Positions 16,524 to 25,615 of a stretch of DNA of 64,000 nt are shown piece after piece. A program made the position numbers and the translations under genes. The stretch covers positions 1 to 64,000 of the forward strand of contig NZ_SOAP01000005.1 of assembly GCF_004364805.1 (NCBI RefSeq). The letters run 5' to 3'. Origin of the DNA: Pelagimonas phthalicica (GTDB lineage: Bacteria; Pseudomonadota; Alphaproteobacteria; Rhodobacterales; Rhodobacteraceae). Positions within the stretch are counted from its first letter, which is position 1, and each line of letters begins with the position of its first letter. The notes under the pieces are model-generated. The model searched no databases. It had not been told where the DNA came from and was given only the letters and a program-made list of their open reading frames with translations.

Positions 16524-17294
16524 TTGACCGCCAGTGACCCGCTTGTTGCAGCCACCCCAATCCTTAATTTCGACCATCCGTCGATTGCACGACTGGTTGA
16601 AGACAAAGGATGGAAAACTCTTTCGCCATATGACCGGATCGGCGCCGTTTATGATTTCGTGCGCAATGAAATTGCCTTCGGGTACAACCGCGCAGACAAC
16701 ATCTCGGCCGCCGAAGTCCTCGCTGACGGTTTTGGTCAATGCAACACCAAGGGCACGCTTCTTATGGCCCTGTTGCGTGCAGTCGGTGTACGGTGCCGCC
16801 TTCACGGCTTCACGATTCATAAAGAGCTGCAACGGGGCGTCGTACCTGAACTCGTTTATCCGATCGCCCCGGAAGAGATCATTCACTCATGGGTTGAGGT
16901 GGAGACCAAGACGGGTTGGGCAAACCTCGAAGGGTTCATTCTGGATTCAGAGTTTCTCTCGGCACTCCAATCCACATTTTCCGATACACTCAGCCTCTGC
17001 GGTTATGGGGCAGGGACCGGTTGCCTGCAGGCGCCGCCAGTGGAGTGGACAGGTGGCGACACCTACATCCAGAAGACTGGTATTGTTCAGGACTTCGGCA
17101 CCTTCGACGCGCCTGACGACTTTTACGCGAACCATGGGCAATCGTTCAGCTTCGTAAAGGGCTTGTTGTACCGCCACATCATCCGCCATTGGATGAATGC
17201 CCGCGTGCGCCGGATCAGGTCCGGTAAAGTGCCGCAAATCCCCGGCTTGGCTTTGCCCAATCATCAGCACGAGGAATCCCGGCATGCCTCATGA
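16524..17294 (+). CDS. Transglutaminase-like domain protein
   Basis: 256 aa, no signal peptide, so cytoplasmic. The transglutaminase/peptidase fold is at residues ~30-150, with the Cys in FGQCNTKGTLLMALLRAVG, His in EIIHSWVEVE and an acidic residue in the WANLEGFILD segment, so the Cys-His-Asp/Glu triad may be intact. The start is TTG at 16524, seven nt after GAGGAG; the nearby ATG at 16516 is out of frame and terminates at once. First gene after a CadR-like promoter and overlapping the CDF exporter by 11 nt. Why a cysteine-protease-like protein is in a Zn/Cd efflux operon is unknown. Confidence 0.75.
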   Translation: MTASDPLVAATPILNFDHPSIARLVEDKGWKTLSPYDRIGAVYDFVRNEIAFGYNRADNISAAEVLADGFGQCNTKGTLLMALLRAVGVRCRLHGFTIHKELQRGVVPELVYPIAPEEIIHSWVEVETKTGWANLEGFILDSEFLSALQSTFSDTLSLCGYGAGTGCLQAPPVEWTGGDTYIQKTGIVQDFGTFDAPDDFYANHGQSFSFVKGLLYRHIIRHWMNARVRRIRSGKVPQIPGLALPNHQHEESRHAS

Positions 17295-18204
17295 TCACGG
17301 CCACGCGCATATAGATCCTGCGTCAGGCGACCGCCGTGTCTCCATCGCGATCTGGGCCAACGCTCTTCTGACGCTTGCGCAGATTGTCGGTGGGATCTTG
17401 TCCGGCAGTCTCGCGCTCATTGCCGATGCGCTGCACAATTTCTCGGACATGGCATCCTTGGTGATCGCCTTCGCGGCACGAAAGATCGCGAGACGCCCGG
17501 CCGACGAGCGCATGACCTTCGGCTATGGCCGGATCGAAGTTGTGGCCGCCTTGATCAACTACACCACCCTCATCCTCGTCGGCGTCTATCTGATCTACGA
17601 GGGCGGGATGCGGCTCATCGAACCGACCGAAGTCGCCGGTTGGACTGTGGTGATTTTGGGCTCAGTGGCGCTGGTCGTGGACACGCTGACAGCGCTACTG
17701 ACGTATTCGATGCAAAAGGGCAGCGTGAACATCCGAGCTCTCTTCCTTCACAACCTTTCGGACGCACTAGCCTCTGTTGCTGTGATCATCGGCGGCTCAC
17801 TCATCCTGCTCTATGACATGTGGTGGGTCGATCCTGCGATCACCATCGGCATCGCGCTCTACATCCTTTACCTCGCTCTAACTGAAATCGGCGGCCCCGT
17901 TCGCATCCTGATGCTGGGAAGTCCACCTGACCTCGACAATGACGCGGTTGTTGCCGCAATCAGAGACGTCGACGGGGTCCATGACGTCCACCACGTTCAT
18001 CTGTGGCAGATGCAAGAGAACGAGACGGCACTGGATTGCCATATAGTGACCATTGATGGCGCATCCGGCGAAGGGCTCAAGGCTGCCGTGAAAGCGCGCC
18101 TCACCGAAGAGTTCGGCATCCAGCACTCCACGCTCGAATTGGAAGATCGGAAGAATGCTCACAAAGGCGCTCAACTTTATGGACATCAAGAGGCCGGAAC
18201 GTGA
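17284..18204 (+). CDS. CDF family Zn/Cd/Co efflux protein
   Basis: 306-aa cation diffusion facilitator with six helices and a His-rich N-terminus (MPHDHGHAHID). Transport site residues appear in ADALHNFSD (TM2) and LHNLSDALAS (TM5), the HxxxD pairs associated with Zn selectivity. A C-terminal ferredoxin-like cytoplasmic domain follows (VDGVHDVHHVHLWQMQ). It exports divalent metal to the periplasm by proton antiport. The ATG at 17284 follows a GAGGAA ribosome site; the frame to 17197 is within the transglutaminase gene. Regulated with it by the CadR-like box. Confidence 0.92.
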   Translation: MPHDHGHAHIDPASGDRRVSIAIWANALLTLAQIVGGILSGSLALIADALHNFSDMASLVIAFAARKIARRPADERMTFGYGRIEVVAALINYTTLILVGVYLIYEGGMRLIEPTEVAGWTVVILGSVALVVDTLTALLTYSMQKGSVNIRALFLHNLSDALASVAVIIGGSLILLYDMWWVDPAITIGIALYILYLALTEIGGPVRILMLGSPPDLDNDAVVAAIRDVDGVHDVHHVHLWQMQENETALDCHIVTIDGASGEGLKAAVKARLTEEFGIQHSTLELEDRKNAHKGAQLYGHQEAGT

Positions 18205-18752
18205 TGGAAAGCACCCTGATTTTCGTGGGTTTGGGAATTGCTGCAGCCACGCTTGGCTCGATCCTTTGGTCGATCGTTTACCCAGAACGTCGTATCTGGC
18301 CGCCCCAACGTTACACGGCGATCACGCCAATTTTGGTCTGGGTGCCAACGTTTTCGTTGTTTGGCGTACTCATTTTGCTTGGCGTCTTGGGGTGGGGCAT
18401 TTTGGTGCTTCCCAACTGGCTTCGGTTCGGGGTCGGGATACCTCTCATTCTGTTTGGCAATTTTGTCGTCTGGACTGAAGTCGCTCATTTCGGGTTAGCG
18501 CAAACTGGCGGAGCTAAAGGCACGTTGAGGACTACCGGCATGTATCGCTACTCTCGAAACCCTCAGTACATGGCCGATATGGCAATTGTCGGTGGGTGGA
18601 TGATCCTTACATCTTCACCCTCGGCGCTCACTGTAGGAACAGCCGCCATCCTTGTTCTGATAGCCGCGCCATTCGCAGAAGAGTCGTGGCTAAAGGAACT
18701 GTACGGTTCTGAATTTGAAGAGTATCGGGCTTCAACCCGCCGCTTTCTCTAA
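18204..18752 (+). CDS. Isoprenylcysteine methyltransferase (ICMT/PEMT)-like membrane protein
   Basis: 182-183 aa with four to five helices. The C-terminal motif GMYRYSRNPQYMADM and the end segment EESWLKELYGSEFEEYRASTRRFL are typical of the ICMT/PEMT family, which uses SAM to methylate lipids or thiols at the membrane. ATG at 18204 overlaps the CDF stop; a GTG three nt earlier is in frame. Bacterial relatives are often next to heavy-metal exporters (for example in Co/Zn/Cd operons), where their function is not established. Confidence 0.8.
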   Translation: MESTLIFVGLGIAAATLGSILWSIVYPERRIWPPQRYTAITPILVWVPTFSLFGVLILLGVLGWGILVLPNWLRFGVGIPLILFGNFVVWTEVAHFGLAQTGGAKGTLRTTGMYRYSRNPQYMADMAIVGGWMILTSSPSALTVGTAAILVLIAAPFAEESWLKELYGSEFEEYRASTRRFL

Positions 18753-18784
18753 ATCGCTTCACAAAAATGTCATTCCCGGATCGC

Positions 18785-18815
18785 TTGACCCTCTAGCTAC
18801 TAGAGGTCTTACGAC
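18785..18815 (+). promoter_or_regulatory. MerR-type promoter for an L,D-transpeptidase
   Basis: -35 TTGACC, 19-bp spacer containing the dyad CTCTAGCTACTAGAG (7-bp arms), -10 TACGAC. Followed by a GGAGGAAAG ribosome site and the GTG start of the L,D-transpeptidase at 18837. Confidence 0.7.
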
Positions 18816-18836
18816 TCAAAAAAATGGAGGAAAGCT

Positions 18837-19415
18837 GTGAGCAGAATAATTAAGAACCGCAGGCAGTTTCTATCAACAACAGCCGCCGCCGTCATCGGAC
18901 TTCCGGCCTTGGTAAAGGCCCAGTCTGTGGAGCAACCGACCGGAACGGCGGTACGCAGGAATATCTCGTCCTTCAGCGCTCAGCCATGGCAAGACCACTT
19001 TGACAATCTCGAGCATGGGGCGATCCTCTGCGACATCAATTCAAGAGCCGTTCAGTTCTGGTCTGAGGACGAAAGTATTTACAAGCTCTACCCGTCGAGC
19101 GTACCTCAATCAGAAGAGCTGACCCGGCGGGGATACACAAGGGTCGTTCAAAAAGTGGAAGGTCCGAGTTGGAGACCGACACCTTCGATGAAGGAGCGTA
19201 ATCCTGAATGGCCTGACTACTGGCCACCGGGCCCGGACAACCCTCTCGGCACACACGCGCTCTATCTTTCCTGGCAATATTACCGTGTCCACGGGACCGG
19301 CGACACACGCAAGATCGGGCGTCAGTCTTCCAATGGGTGCATTGGGCTGTACAACGAGCATATCGCAGAGTTGTTCGATCTGGCGGAAGTCGGCACCCAA
19401 GTCAGACTCTTTTAG
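18837..19415 (+). CDS. L,D-transpeptidase (YkuD), Tat-exported, copy 1
   Basis: 192 aa. N-terminal twin-arginine signal (NRRQFLSTTAAAVIGLPALVKA). The YkuD domain holds the catalytic motif HGTGDTRKIGRQSSNGCIGL near residues 152-171 with His and Cys intact. L,D-transpeptidases make 3-3 peptidoglycan cross-links or attach proteins to the wall. GTG start with GGAGGAAAG ahead. It has its own MerR-type promoter, so it should be metal induced. Close paralogue of the protein at 41607-42173 (shared RRN-SSF start of mature chain, ELTRRGYT, PTPSM, PPGP-NPLG segments). Single-domain enzyme without LysM. Confidence 0.9.
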   Translation: MSRIIKNRRQFLSTTAAAVIGLPALVKAQSVEQPTGTAVRRNISSFSAQPWQDHFDNLEHGAILCDINSRAVQFWSEDESIYKLYPSSVPQSEELTRRGYTRVVQKVEGPSWRPTPSMKERNPEWPDYWPPGPDNPLGTHALYLSWQYYRVHGTGDTRKIGRQSSNGCIGLYNEHIAELFDLAEVGTQVRLF

Positions 19416-19574
19416 TTCACTGATTGCCCCGTGATAGCAGCGGGCGACTTGGCCGCCAATCTCAAGTGTATTGCAAAGATCTTATGCACTGCGAAACAGC
19501 CAAGGGTTCATGATAGAAACTGCCGTGGATCGACGTTGCTCTACCTCTTTCTTGGAGGCAGAAGTTGATGCAAG

Positions 19575-19706
19575 GTGACAGCGACGGGACGACAACCATA
19601 TTCACTATTTGGCATCACATGGGCGGCTTTTGTATTCGCTGTGATTTTGGCTCTGTTTTGTGTCTTTTGGATCTGCAAGCGATGGAAAGACCGAAACCGG
19701 AAGTAA
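19575..19706 (+). CDS. Possible small single-helix membrane protein
   Basis: In the 430-bp gap between the L,D-transpeptidase and the acylase gene, this 43-codon frame encodes a clear transmembrane helix (FGITWAAFVFAVILALFCVF) followed by a basic tail KRWKDRNRK. The start is uncertain: GTG at 19575 has no close ribosome site, while GGAGG at 19553-19557 is well placed for the ATG at 19568 in a neighbouring frame. A small indel near 19585 would join them. The rest of the gap shows nothing I recognise. The amphipathic pattern is suggestive, but translation is not demonstrated. Confidence 0.35.
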   Translation: MTATGRQPYSLFGITWAAFVFAVILALFCVFWICKRWKDRNRK

Positions 19707-19848
19707 TCGCCATATTGAACTCGCCAGCCGACGCCCGATCTTCAAGACGGAGCTGTGACCTCGCGTATAAAAAGAACTGGAAGTCGACCTTTTTCGGTAC
19801 GCGCTTTACTGAAAGGACGAATGTTCTGCGAAGCTACCGTCAGCGGGC

Positions 19849-22329
19849 ATGGTACGGATGAGACGTCTATTCCGACTTTTGCTTAGAGGGTTCATCGCCG
19901 CAGCAATCATAACAATAGTTGCGACCGCGTTGGCGATTTGGCTGATGACTCGATCAATTCCAGACTACACGGCAAGTTTCAATGTTGAGGGTCTATCGGC
20001 ACCGGTCGATATCGTGAGAGACGCTTACGCAGTTCCACACATTTTTGGAACGAACGACCCCGATGTCTTTTTTGGGCTTGGAGTCGCTCACGCGCAAGAC
20101 AGGCTGTGGCAAATGACCCTTCTGAGAAGAATTGCCCAAGGACGCTTGTCTGAACTCTTCGGACGAAGCACTTTGGCCTATGACGATTTCATGCGCAGAC
20201 TTGATCTGGCCGAGGCCGCTCGTTCTTCGCTTTCCGCCCAGGACGACAAAACGCGTGAAGCTCTCAACGCCTATGCGGAAGGGGTGAATGCGTGGATTGA
20301 GGAAATCAACAAAGGTGCGTTGGGGCGAGGTGCACCAGAATTCTTTCTGTTTGAAAGCTCCATCGCGCCATGGAGACCAGAGGACAGCATCGCAATTCTC
20401 AAGCTTTTTGCTTTACAGAGCTCGGGTCAATTCCAAGAAGAGGTTTTGAGGGCTCGCCTCTCTATGCTCCTTCCTCCCGCACGCGTTTCTGATCTTCTCC
20501 CGGCGTCATTTGCCAATGATGATCGCAACATACCAAGGTACTTTGACCAGTTTCCGAATGCTCGTCTCGGCGCCATCCGATTTGAACCCGCTGAACTGAG
20601 CAGATTGTCGCCTCTTAGAAGTCCCAATCTCAATTCGTCGATGCTTGCCTGGGCTGCCACCCGCAACCGAACCGTTTCAGGCAACGCGGTAGTTGCCGGT
20701 ATTTTCGACACTCAGCTGGCCATACCTTCGCTCTGGTACCTCGCTGGGTTGGAGCTTCAAGTCGGTGGCGTCATCGGTGCGACAATACCTGGGTTGCCGG
20801 TCATACTGTCAGGTCGTAACAGCAGTCTGGCATGGTCTGGAACCACATCAAACATCGACGACCAGGATCTTTTTATTGAGAAGCTACTCGACACAGGCTC
20901 TCGTGAGGTACTGACACCGGCGGGACCCCGGCCAATCGTTTCGCGCCCCTCCGTTATACGCATTCGGGGCGAAGCGCCCGTGACTATTCGCTTGGAGCGA
21001 AGCGAAAACGGTCCGATCGTTCAATCTGACTTGTTCGGTTTATCGTCGGTCATTCCAGAAGGGCACATTGCCTCTCTGGCATGGACCGGCCTGTCCACAA
21101 ATGACACTTCCATAAGTGCGCTCATGGGTTTGATGACTGCAAAGAGTACAGATCAAGGGTTCTTGGCAATGCGATCCTTCATCGCACCCGCTATGAAGAT
21201 GATCATTGCAGACGAGGAAAATCTCGCAAGTCAGTTTGTTGGCGTCCAACCAATTCGAGATCCTCGAAATGCGTTTGCGGGGTCTATGCCAGCACCTGGA
21301 TGGCTGTCGGAAAGCCGCTGGCTTGAGACTGGCCCAGGTGACACCTCGGAGGACGCCGAGTTATCCGATCCAAACTCCCAGACACAAATTGATCGCGACA
21401 TAGACAATCAAGCGCCCTCTCCCGAATTTGTTTGGGCAGACGGACGAAGCTTTAGGTTAGGTCGCCTTACGAGGCTGCTTGAGGCGCGCGACGTCCACAC
21501 CCGGGACGGTTTCGTTGAGTATCAGAAAGACACTATCAGTCCGGCCGCAAGGGGCCTGTTGCCACTCATCGCCAAGAACTTGTGGTTTTCAGAACCACCC
21601 GCGCCCCAAGGAACTCTTGCCCGACGGCGTGCCGAAGCTCTGCAAATGCTGGCAGATTGGAACGGCGACATGAACGAGCACATGGCGGAACCCCTGATCT
21701 ATACCGCTTGGATGCGCGCCCTCCAGCAACGGTTGATAAACGACGAGTTGAGCAAAATGGCTGAGGGATTGCCTGTCATTCAGACACTTTTTCTCGAGCG
21801 CGTGTTCCGCGATGTCGATGGTGCCTCAATCTGGTGCGACGTAGTTCAATCGGAAGAAATCGAGACCTGTGATCAGATCGCTAGCCTCGCGCTCGACGAT
21901 TCACTGTTATGGCTCGAAGAAACATTTGGGCGTGGCGATTTGAGTACTTTGAGGTGGGGAGATGCCCATCAAACCGCACTTGATCATCCTATCCTGAGTT
22001 GGTCTCGAGGTTTCAGTTTCATGTCAAACATTCGACTTCCGTTCTCAGGCGGCGACACCACTCTTTTCCTTGGATTTTCTGCGGGTGCATCCGAGGACCC
22101 GTTCCAAGCTGATTTTGGATCGACTTTCCGTGGGGTCTATGACCTTTCTGATCCAAACAGTTCGGTATACATAGCATCAACCGGACAGTCGGGCCATTTT
22201 CTCAGCCGCTTTTACGATGATCTTGGTCGATTGTGGCGGCGTGGAGAGTATGTCCCTATGTATCTTGAGCGACAACTCGTGAATGCCGGGTCGGTGGGAA
22301 CGACAAGTCTGCTGCCACAGCGCAACTGA
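19849..22329 (+). CDS. Penicillin acylase family N-terminal nucleophile hydrolase
   Basis: 826-aa exported enzyme with an N-terminal hydrophobic signal/anchor. Family features in order: VDIVRDAYAVPHIFGTNDPDVFF and GVAHAQDRLWQM (alpha chain, residues ~50-85), a Ser-containing junction NSSMLAW (~264-270) where autocleavage would expose the nucleophile, IPSLWYLAGLE, and GRNSSLAWSGTTSNIDDQDLF (oxyanion region). The family includes penicillin G acylase, cephalosporin acylase and N-acyl-homoserine lactone acylases. The junction is less canonical than the usual GSNNW, so activity needs testing. ATG 19849 or 19858 both possible. Solitary gene, convergent with copA. Confidence 0.85.
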   Translation: MVRMRRLFRLLLRGFIAAAIITIVATALAIWLMTRSIPDYTASFNVEGLSAPVDIVRDAYAVPHIFGTNDPDVFFGLGVAHAQDRLWQMTLLRRIAQGRLSELFGRSTLAYDDFMRRLDLAEAARSSLSAQDDKTREALNAYAEGVNAWIEEINKGALGRGAPEFFLFESSIAPWRPEDSIAILKLFALQSSGQFQEEVLRARLSMLLPPARVSDLLPASFANDDRNIPRYFDQFPNARLGAIRFEPAELSRLSPLRSPNLNSSMLAWAATRNRTVSGNAVVAGIFDTQLAIPSLWYLAGLELQVGGVIGATIPGLPVILSGRNSSLAWSGTTSNIDDQDLFIEKLLDTGSREVLTPAGPRPIVSRPSVIRIRGEAPVTIRLERSENGPIVQSDLFGLSSVIPEGHIASLAWTGLSTNDTSISALMGLMTAKSTDQGFLAMRSFIAPAMKMIIADEENLASQFVGVQPIRDPRNAFAGSMPAPGWLSESRWLETGPGDTSEDAELSDPNSQTQIDRDIDNQAPSPEFVWADGRSFRLGRLTRLLEARDVHTRDGFVEYQKDTISPAARGLLPLIAKNLWFSEPPAPQGTLARRRAEALQMLADWNGDMNEHMAEPLIYTAWMRALQQRLINDELSKMAEGLPVIQTLFLERVFRDVDGASIWCDVVQSEEIETCDQIASLALDDSLLWLEETFGRGDLSTLRWGDAHQTALDHPILSWSRGFSFMSNIRLPFSGGDTTLFLGFSAGASEDPFQADFGSTFRGVYDLSDPNSSVYIASTGQSGHFLSRFYDDLGRLWRRGEYVPMYLERQLVNAGSVGTTSLLPQRN

Positions 22330-22489
22330 ATGAAATGAAGGCAATCCGGCTTTCCTGCACCACAGATACTTAGAGCTATTGTGCCGCACAATGGCAATCT
22401 GGACCATGAAGGCGGGATTGGACCTGTCCTTCTTGAGTTGCGGCTTGGTGGAAAGCTCAAGAATCTGATGACAATTTCGCATACAGGGG

Positions 22490-24835
22490 TCAAAGTTCGG
22501 CACGCCGCAATCGAAGCGCATTCGCAATGACCGATACTGACGACAGGCTCATGGCTGCGGCAGCGATCATTGGCGAAAGAAGCAACCCGAAAATGGGGTA
22601 GAGAATGCCAGCCGCGACAGGAACACCTGCAGTGTTATAGGCAAACGCAAAAAATAGGTTCTGTTTGATATTTCGAACCGTTGCTTTTGCGAGCCTGCGG
22701 GCTCTGACAATGCCTACCAGATCGCCTCCCAATAGTGTGATGCCAGCGCTTTCGACGGCAACGTCGGCACCGGTACCCATCGCAATCCCGACATCGGCAG
22801 CCGCTAGGGCAGGCGCATCGTTTACGCCATCTCCGGCCATGGCAATCTGGGCGCCTTCATGCCTCAAGTTTTCCACCAGGGCTTTCTTGTCTTCCGGCAA
22901 AACCCCTGCATGAACTTCATCTATTCCAAGCTTCAAAGCGACGGCTTCCGCCGTCTTTTGATTGTCACCAGTCGCCATGATGACCCTGAGCCCGAGGCGA
23001 TGAAGATCGTCAATGGCACCGGCCGTGGTTTCTTTGATCGGGTCAGCGACTGCCACGATCCCGGCGAACCTACCATCGACTGCTATGAACATGGCAGTCT
23101 TTCCAGAAGCCCTGAGGTCATTTGCAGCATGTTCAGCAACCGAATGGTCCACATTGATTTCGTCCATCAGTGCTGGATTTCCGAGAGCGACATCATGGCC
23201 GTCAACTTGACCTCTGACACCTTTGCCAGTGATAGCCTCGAAGTTTGTTGCTTCAAAAAGCGACAGGCCTTGCTCTCGTGCACCCTCCACAATCGCCTCC
23301 GCAAGGGGGTGCTCTGAGCCTCGTTCTAAGGCTGCAACAAGGGTAAGAACATCATTTTCAGAGTGCCCACCCGTGACCACCAAATCTGTGAGCTTCGGAC
23401 GCCCTTGGGTGAGGGTGCCAGTCTTATCAACAATGACCGTATCGACGCGCGCCATCCGCTCCAGTGCCTCTGCATCCTTGATCAAGACACCTGCTTGTGC
23501 CCCGCGGCCCGCAGCTGTGGTGATCGAGATCGGTGTTGCGAGACCCAATGCGCAAGGGCAGGCGATAATAAGTACAGAGACCGCAGCTGTTATCGCAAAT
23601 GCAAGTGCTGGATCTGGCCCGAACATGAGCCAAACGATGAATGATGTGACCGCAATGAGAACGACCGTTGGCACGAATACTGACGACACACGATCTGCTA
23701 GTCCCTGAATTGGCGCGCGCGACCGTTTCGCTCCAGCGACCATATCCACGATCTGAGAAAGGACTGTGTCCGCCCCGACTTGTGTGGCCCTCACCATCAA
23801 TGTGCCGTTTTTGTTGATTGTCCCGCCCGTGACCCGGTCCCCTTGTGTTTTTTCAACGGGAAGCGGCTCTCCAGTAATCATGCTTTCGTCGATTGATGAA
23901 CGCCCCTCAAGCACGTCAGCGTCCACTGGGATGCTGTCACCGGGTCGCACGCGTAACGTATCGCCAGCAATGATATGCTCCAGCGGTGCGTCGTATTCGG
24001 TCCCGTCCGGCATGATACGGCGGGCTGTTTTCGGTGCGAGATCAAGCAAGGCGCGGATTGCATCACCCGTTCGTTCCCGTGCACGCAATTCAAGCACCTG
24101 ACCGACAAAGATCAATGTGACGATCACAACTGCGGCTTCGTAATAAGTCCCGACGCCTTCGCCGGTTTGGTACGCCGCAGGAAAAATTCCAGGCAAGAAG
24201 GTCGCGGCAAGCGAATAGGTGTAGGCGGCTCCGACCCCGAGCGCGATCAGCGTCCACATGTTTGGGGATAGAGTCCTTATGGAATCCCACCCCCTTTTGA
24301 AGAACGGGAGCGCGGCCCAGAGAATGATCGGCGTTGCGAGGAGGAATTCGATGTAGACTGCAGTCTGATGACCGATCCACGCGCGCACGGGCAGACCGAC
24401 CAGTTCGCCCATAGTCAAGATGACCAGCGGAACTGCGGCTGCCGCGCTGATCCACATGCGCTTCGTGAAATCGGAGAGTTCTTCGGACGGCTCATCCGAA
24501 GGGAGCATTGGCTCAAGCGCCATACCACAAATCGGGCACGCGCCGGGCTCGTCCCTGAGGATTTCGGGATGCATCGGGCACGTCCATTGAGTACTTACCT
24601 CGCTATGCGTTTGCGCCTTTTGCGCATGTCCCGAGGCGTAGTAATATGGGTCGCTGCGAAACTTCGTTTCACAGTTCTCTGAACAAAAATGGAAGGTCTC
24701 CGCTCCAAATTCAGTATTCCGGGGATTTTCGTTGACCTCAACGGTCATGCCACACACCGGATCGATCACTGTCGTGGCGTTCGAAGCGGTCGCGGCCTGC
24801 ATGGTGTTGTGGTGTTGATCTTGATCCGTGCTCAT
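22490..24835 (-). CDS. copA: Copper-exporting P1B-type ATPase, copy 1 (YHS type)
   Basis: 781-aa P-type ATPase. In place of N-terminal HMA domains it carries a YHS/TRASH-like domain ([11 protein letters not shown]...[12 protein letters not shown], residues ~26-60) and a heavy-metal-binding CPMHPEI...CPICGM domain (~86-110). Then eight helices with the CPC motif in [22 protein letters not shown] phosphorylation site, HPLAEA in the N domain and [14 protein letters not shown] ATPases pump Cu(I) out of the cytoplasm. A canonical CueR-type promoter lies 33 nt upstream. The second CopA (46799-49309) has two HMA domains instead. Confidence 0.95.
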   Translation of the reverse strand: MSTDQDQHHNTMQAATASNATTVIDPVCGMTVEVNENPRNTEFGAETFHFCSENCETKFRSDPYYYASGHAQKAQTHSEVSTQWTCPMHPEILRDEPGACPICGMALEPMLPSDEPSEELSDFTKRMWISAAAAVPLVILTMGELVGLPVRAWIGHQTAVYIEFLLATPIILWAALPFFKRGWDSIRTLSPNMWTLIALGVGAAYTYSLAATFLPGIFPAAYQTGEGVGTYYEAAVVIVTLIFVGQVLELRARERTGDAIRALLDLAPKTARRIMPDGTEYDAPLEHIIAGDTLRVRPGDSIPVDADVLEGRSSIDESMITGEPLPVEKTQGDRVTGGTINKNGTLMVRATQVGADTVLSQIVDMVAGAKRSRAPIQGLADRVSSVFVPTVVLIAVTSFIVWLMFGPDPALAFAITAAVSVLIIACPCALGLATPISITTAAGRGAQAGVLIKDAEALERMARVDTVIVDKTGTLTQGRPKLTDLVVTGGHSENDVLTLVAALERGSEHPLAEAIVEGAREQGLSLFEATNFEAITGKGVRGQVDGHDVALGNPALMDEINVDHSVAEHAANDLRASGKTAMFIAVDGRFAGIVAVADPIKETTAGAIDDLHRLGLRVIMATGDNQKTAEAVALKLGIDEVHAGVLPEDKKALVENLRHEGAQIAMAGDGVNDAPALAAADVGIAMGTGADVAVESAGITLLGGDLVGIVRARRLAKATVRNIKQNLFFAFAYNTAGVPVAAGILYPIFGLLLSPMIAAAAMSLSSVSVIANALRLRRAEL

Positions 24836-24867
24836 CGTCTCAATCCTTGATATTCAAGACGATCAGA

Positions 24868-24898
24868 CAACTAGCTCCTCCAGTAGCTGGAAGGTCAA
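24868..24898 (-). promoter_or_regulatory. CueR-type promoter for copA copy 1
   Basis: Minus strand: -35 TTGACC, 19-bp spacer with dyad TTCCAGCTACTGGAG, -10 TAGTTG. This is close to the E. coli CueR consensus (CTTCCAG...CTGGAAG). Confidence 0.82.
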
Positions 24899-24970
24899 GG
24901 CAGACTCAACCTGCATATGTAACAATTCGTATCGGGTTCGAGATTTTTCGGTCTCCGCCCGTGAAACCCG

Positions 24971-25531
24971 CTAGCCCAGTGTCAATATCATACCTTCCGA
25001 AACCGATAATGTGGGAATGTGAAGGTTCTCTGGTGCCGGCCCTTTCCGGATACGTCCCGCAGTATCGTAGTGGGATCCATGACACGGACAGAACCAGCCG
25101 CCAAAGTCGCCGGCACCATCACCGAGGGGCACACAACCGAGATGTGTGCAAACACCAATCATAACCAGGAAATTCTCATGTCCGGGCAGTGCTCTATTTT
25201 CATCTGTGGCCGGATCTTCACCACGAATATTTGGATTTCGAGCCACTGCATCGGGCAATGACAACACGTCCTCGGAGCGCGCCTGAGCGATCTCTTCTTC
25301 ATTTCGGTGGCGGATAAAGACCGGTTTGCCCCGCCAACTTACTGTCAGTTGTGTTCCAGGCTCTACATCCGAAATGTCGACCCGGATGCTTGAGAGAGCC
25401 CGAACATCTGCAGATGGATTCATTTGATTGATCAAAGGCCAAACTGCCGAGCCAGTGGCAACTGCTCCCGCTCCGGCAGTCGCATAGTAAAGAAAATCCC
25501 GGCGATGCTGTTCGGTTTGCAACTCTGTCAT
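24971..25531 (-). CDS. Orphan Rieske iron-sulfur subunit (PetA-like)
   Basis: 186-aa Rieske protein of the bc1 complex type. Tat signal/anchor ([19 protein letters not shown]), the family flexible neck, then the [2Fe-2S] ligands in CTHLGCVP and CPCHGSHYD. In the bc1 complex it moves electrons from quinol to cytochrome c1. No cytochrome b or c1 gene follows, so this is an extra, stand-alone copy. A CueR-type promoter places its -10 only 7 nt from the ATG, predicting a leaderless or nearly leaderless mRNA. Likely a replacement for the housekeeping subunit under copper stress (inference). Confidence 0.92.
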   Translation of the reverse strand: MTELQTEQHRRDFLYYATAGAGAVATGSAVWPLINQMNPSADVRALSSIRVDISDVEPGTQLTVSWRGKPVFIRHRNEEEIAQARSEDVLSLPDAVARNPNIRGEDPATDENRALPGHENFLVMIGVCTHLGCVPLGDGAGDFGGWFCPCHGSHYDTAGRIRKGPAPENLHIPTLSVSEGMILTLG

Positions 25532-25537
25532 GATTCG

Positions 25538-25568
25538 ACTGTAGGGGCTTCCTGCGTGGGAAGGTCAA
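25538..25568 (-). promoter_or_regulatory. CueR-type promoter for the orphan Rieske gene
   Basis: Minus strand: -35 TTGACC, 19-bp spacer with dyad TTCCCACGCAGGAAG, -10 TACAGT. The -10 ends at 25538 while the ATG is at 25531, so transcription should start at or next to the start codon. Confidence 0.75.
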
Positions 25569-25615
25569 TGTTGAGCAAGGCGGGTGAAGGAGTTGCTCTA
25601 GTCGGTAATCCAAAC

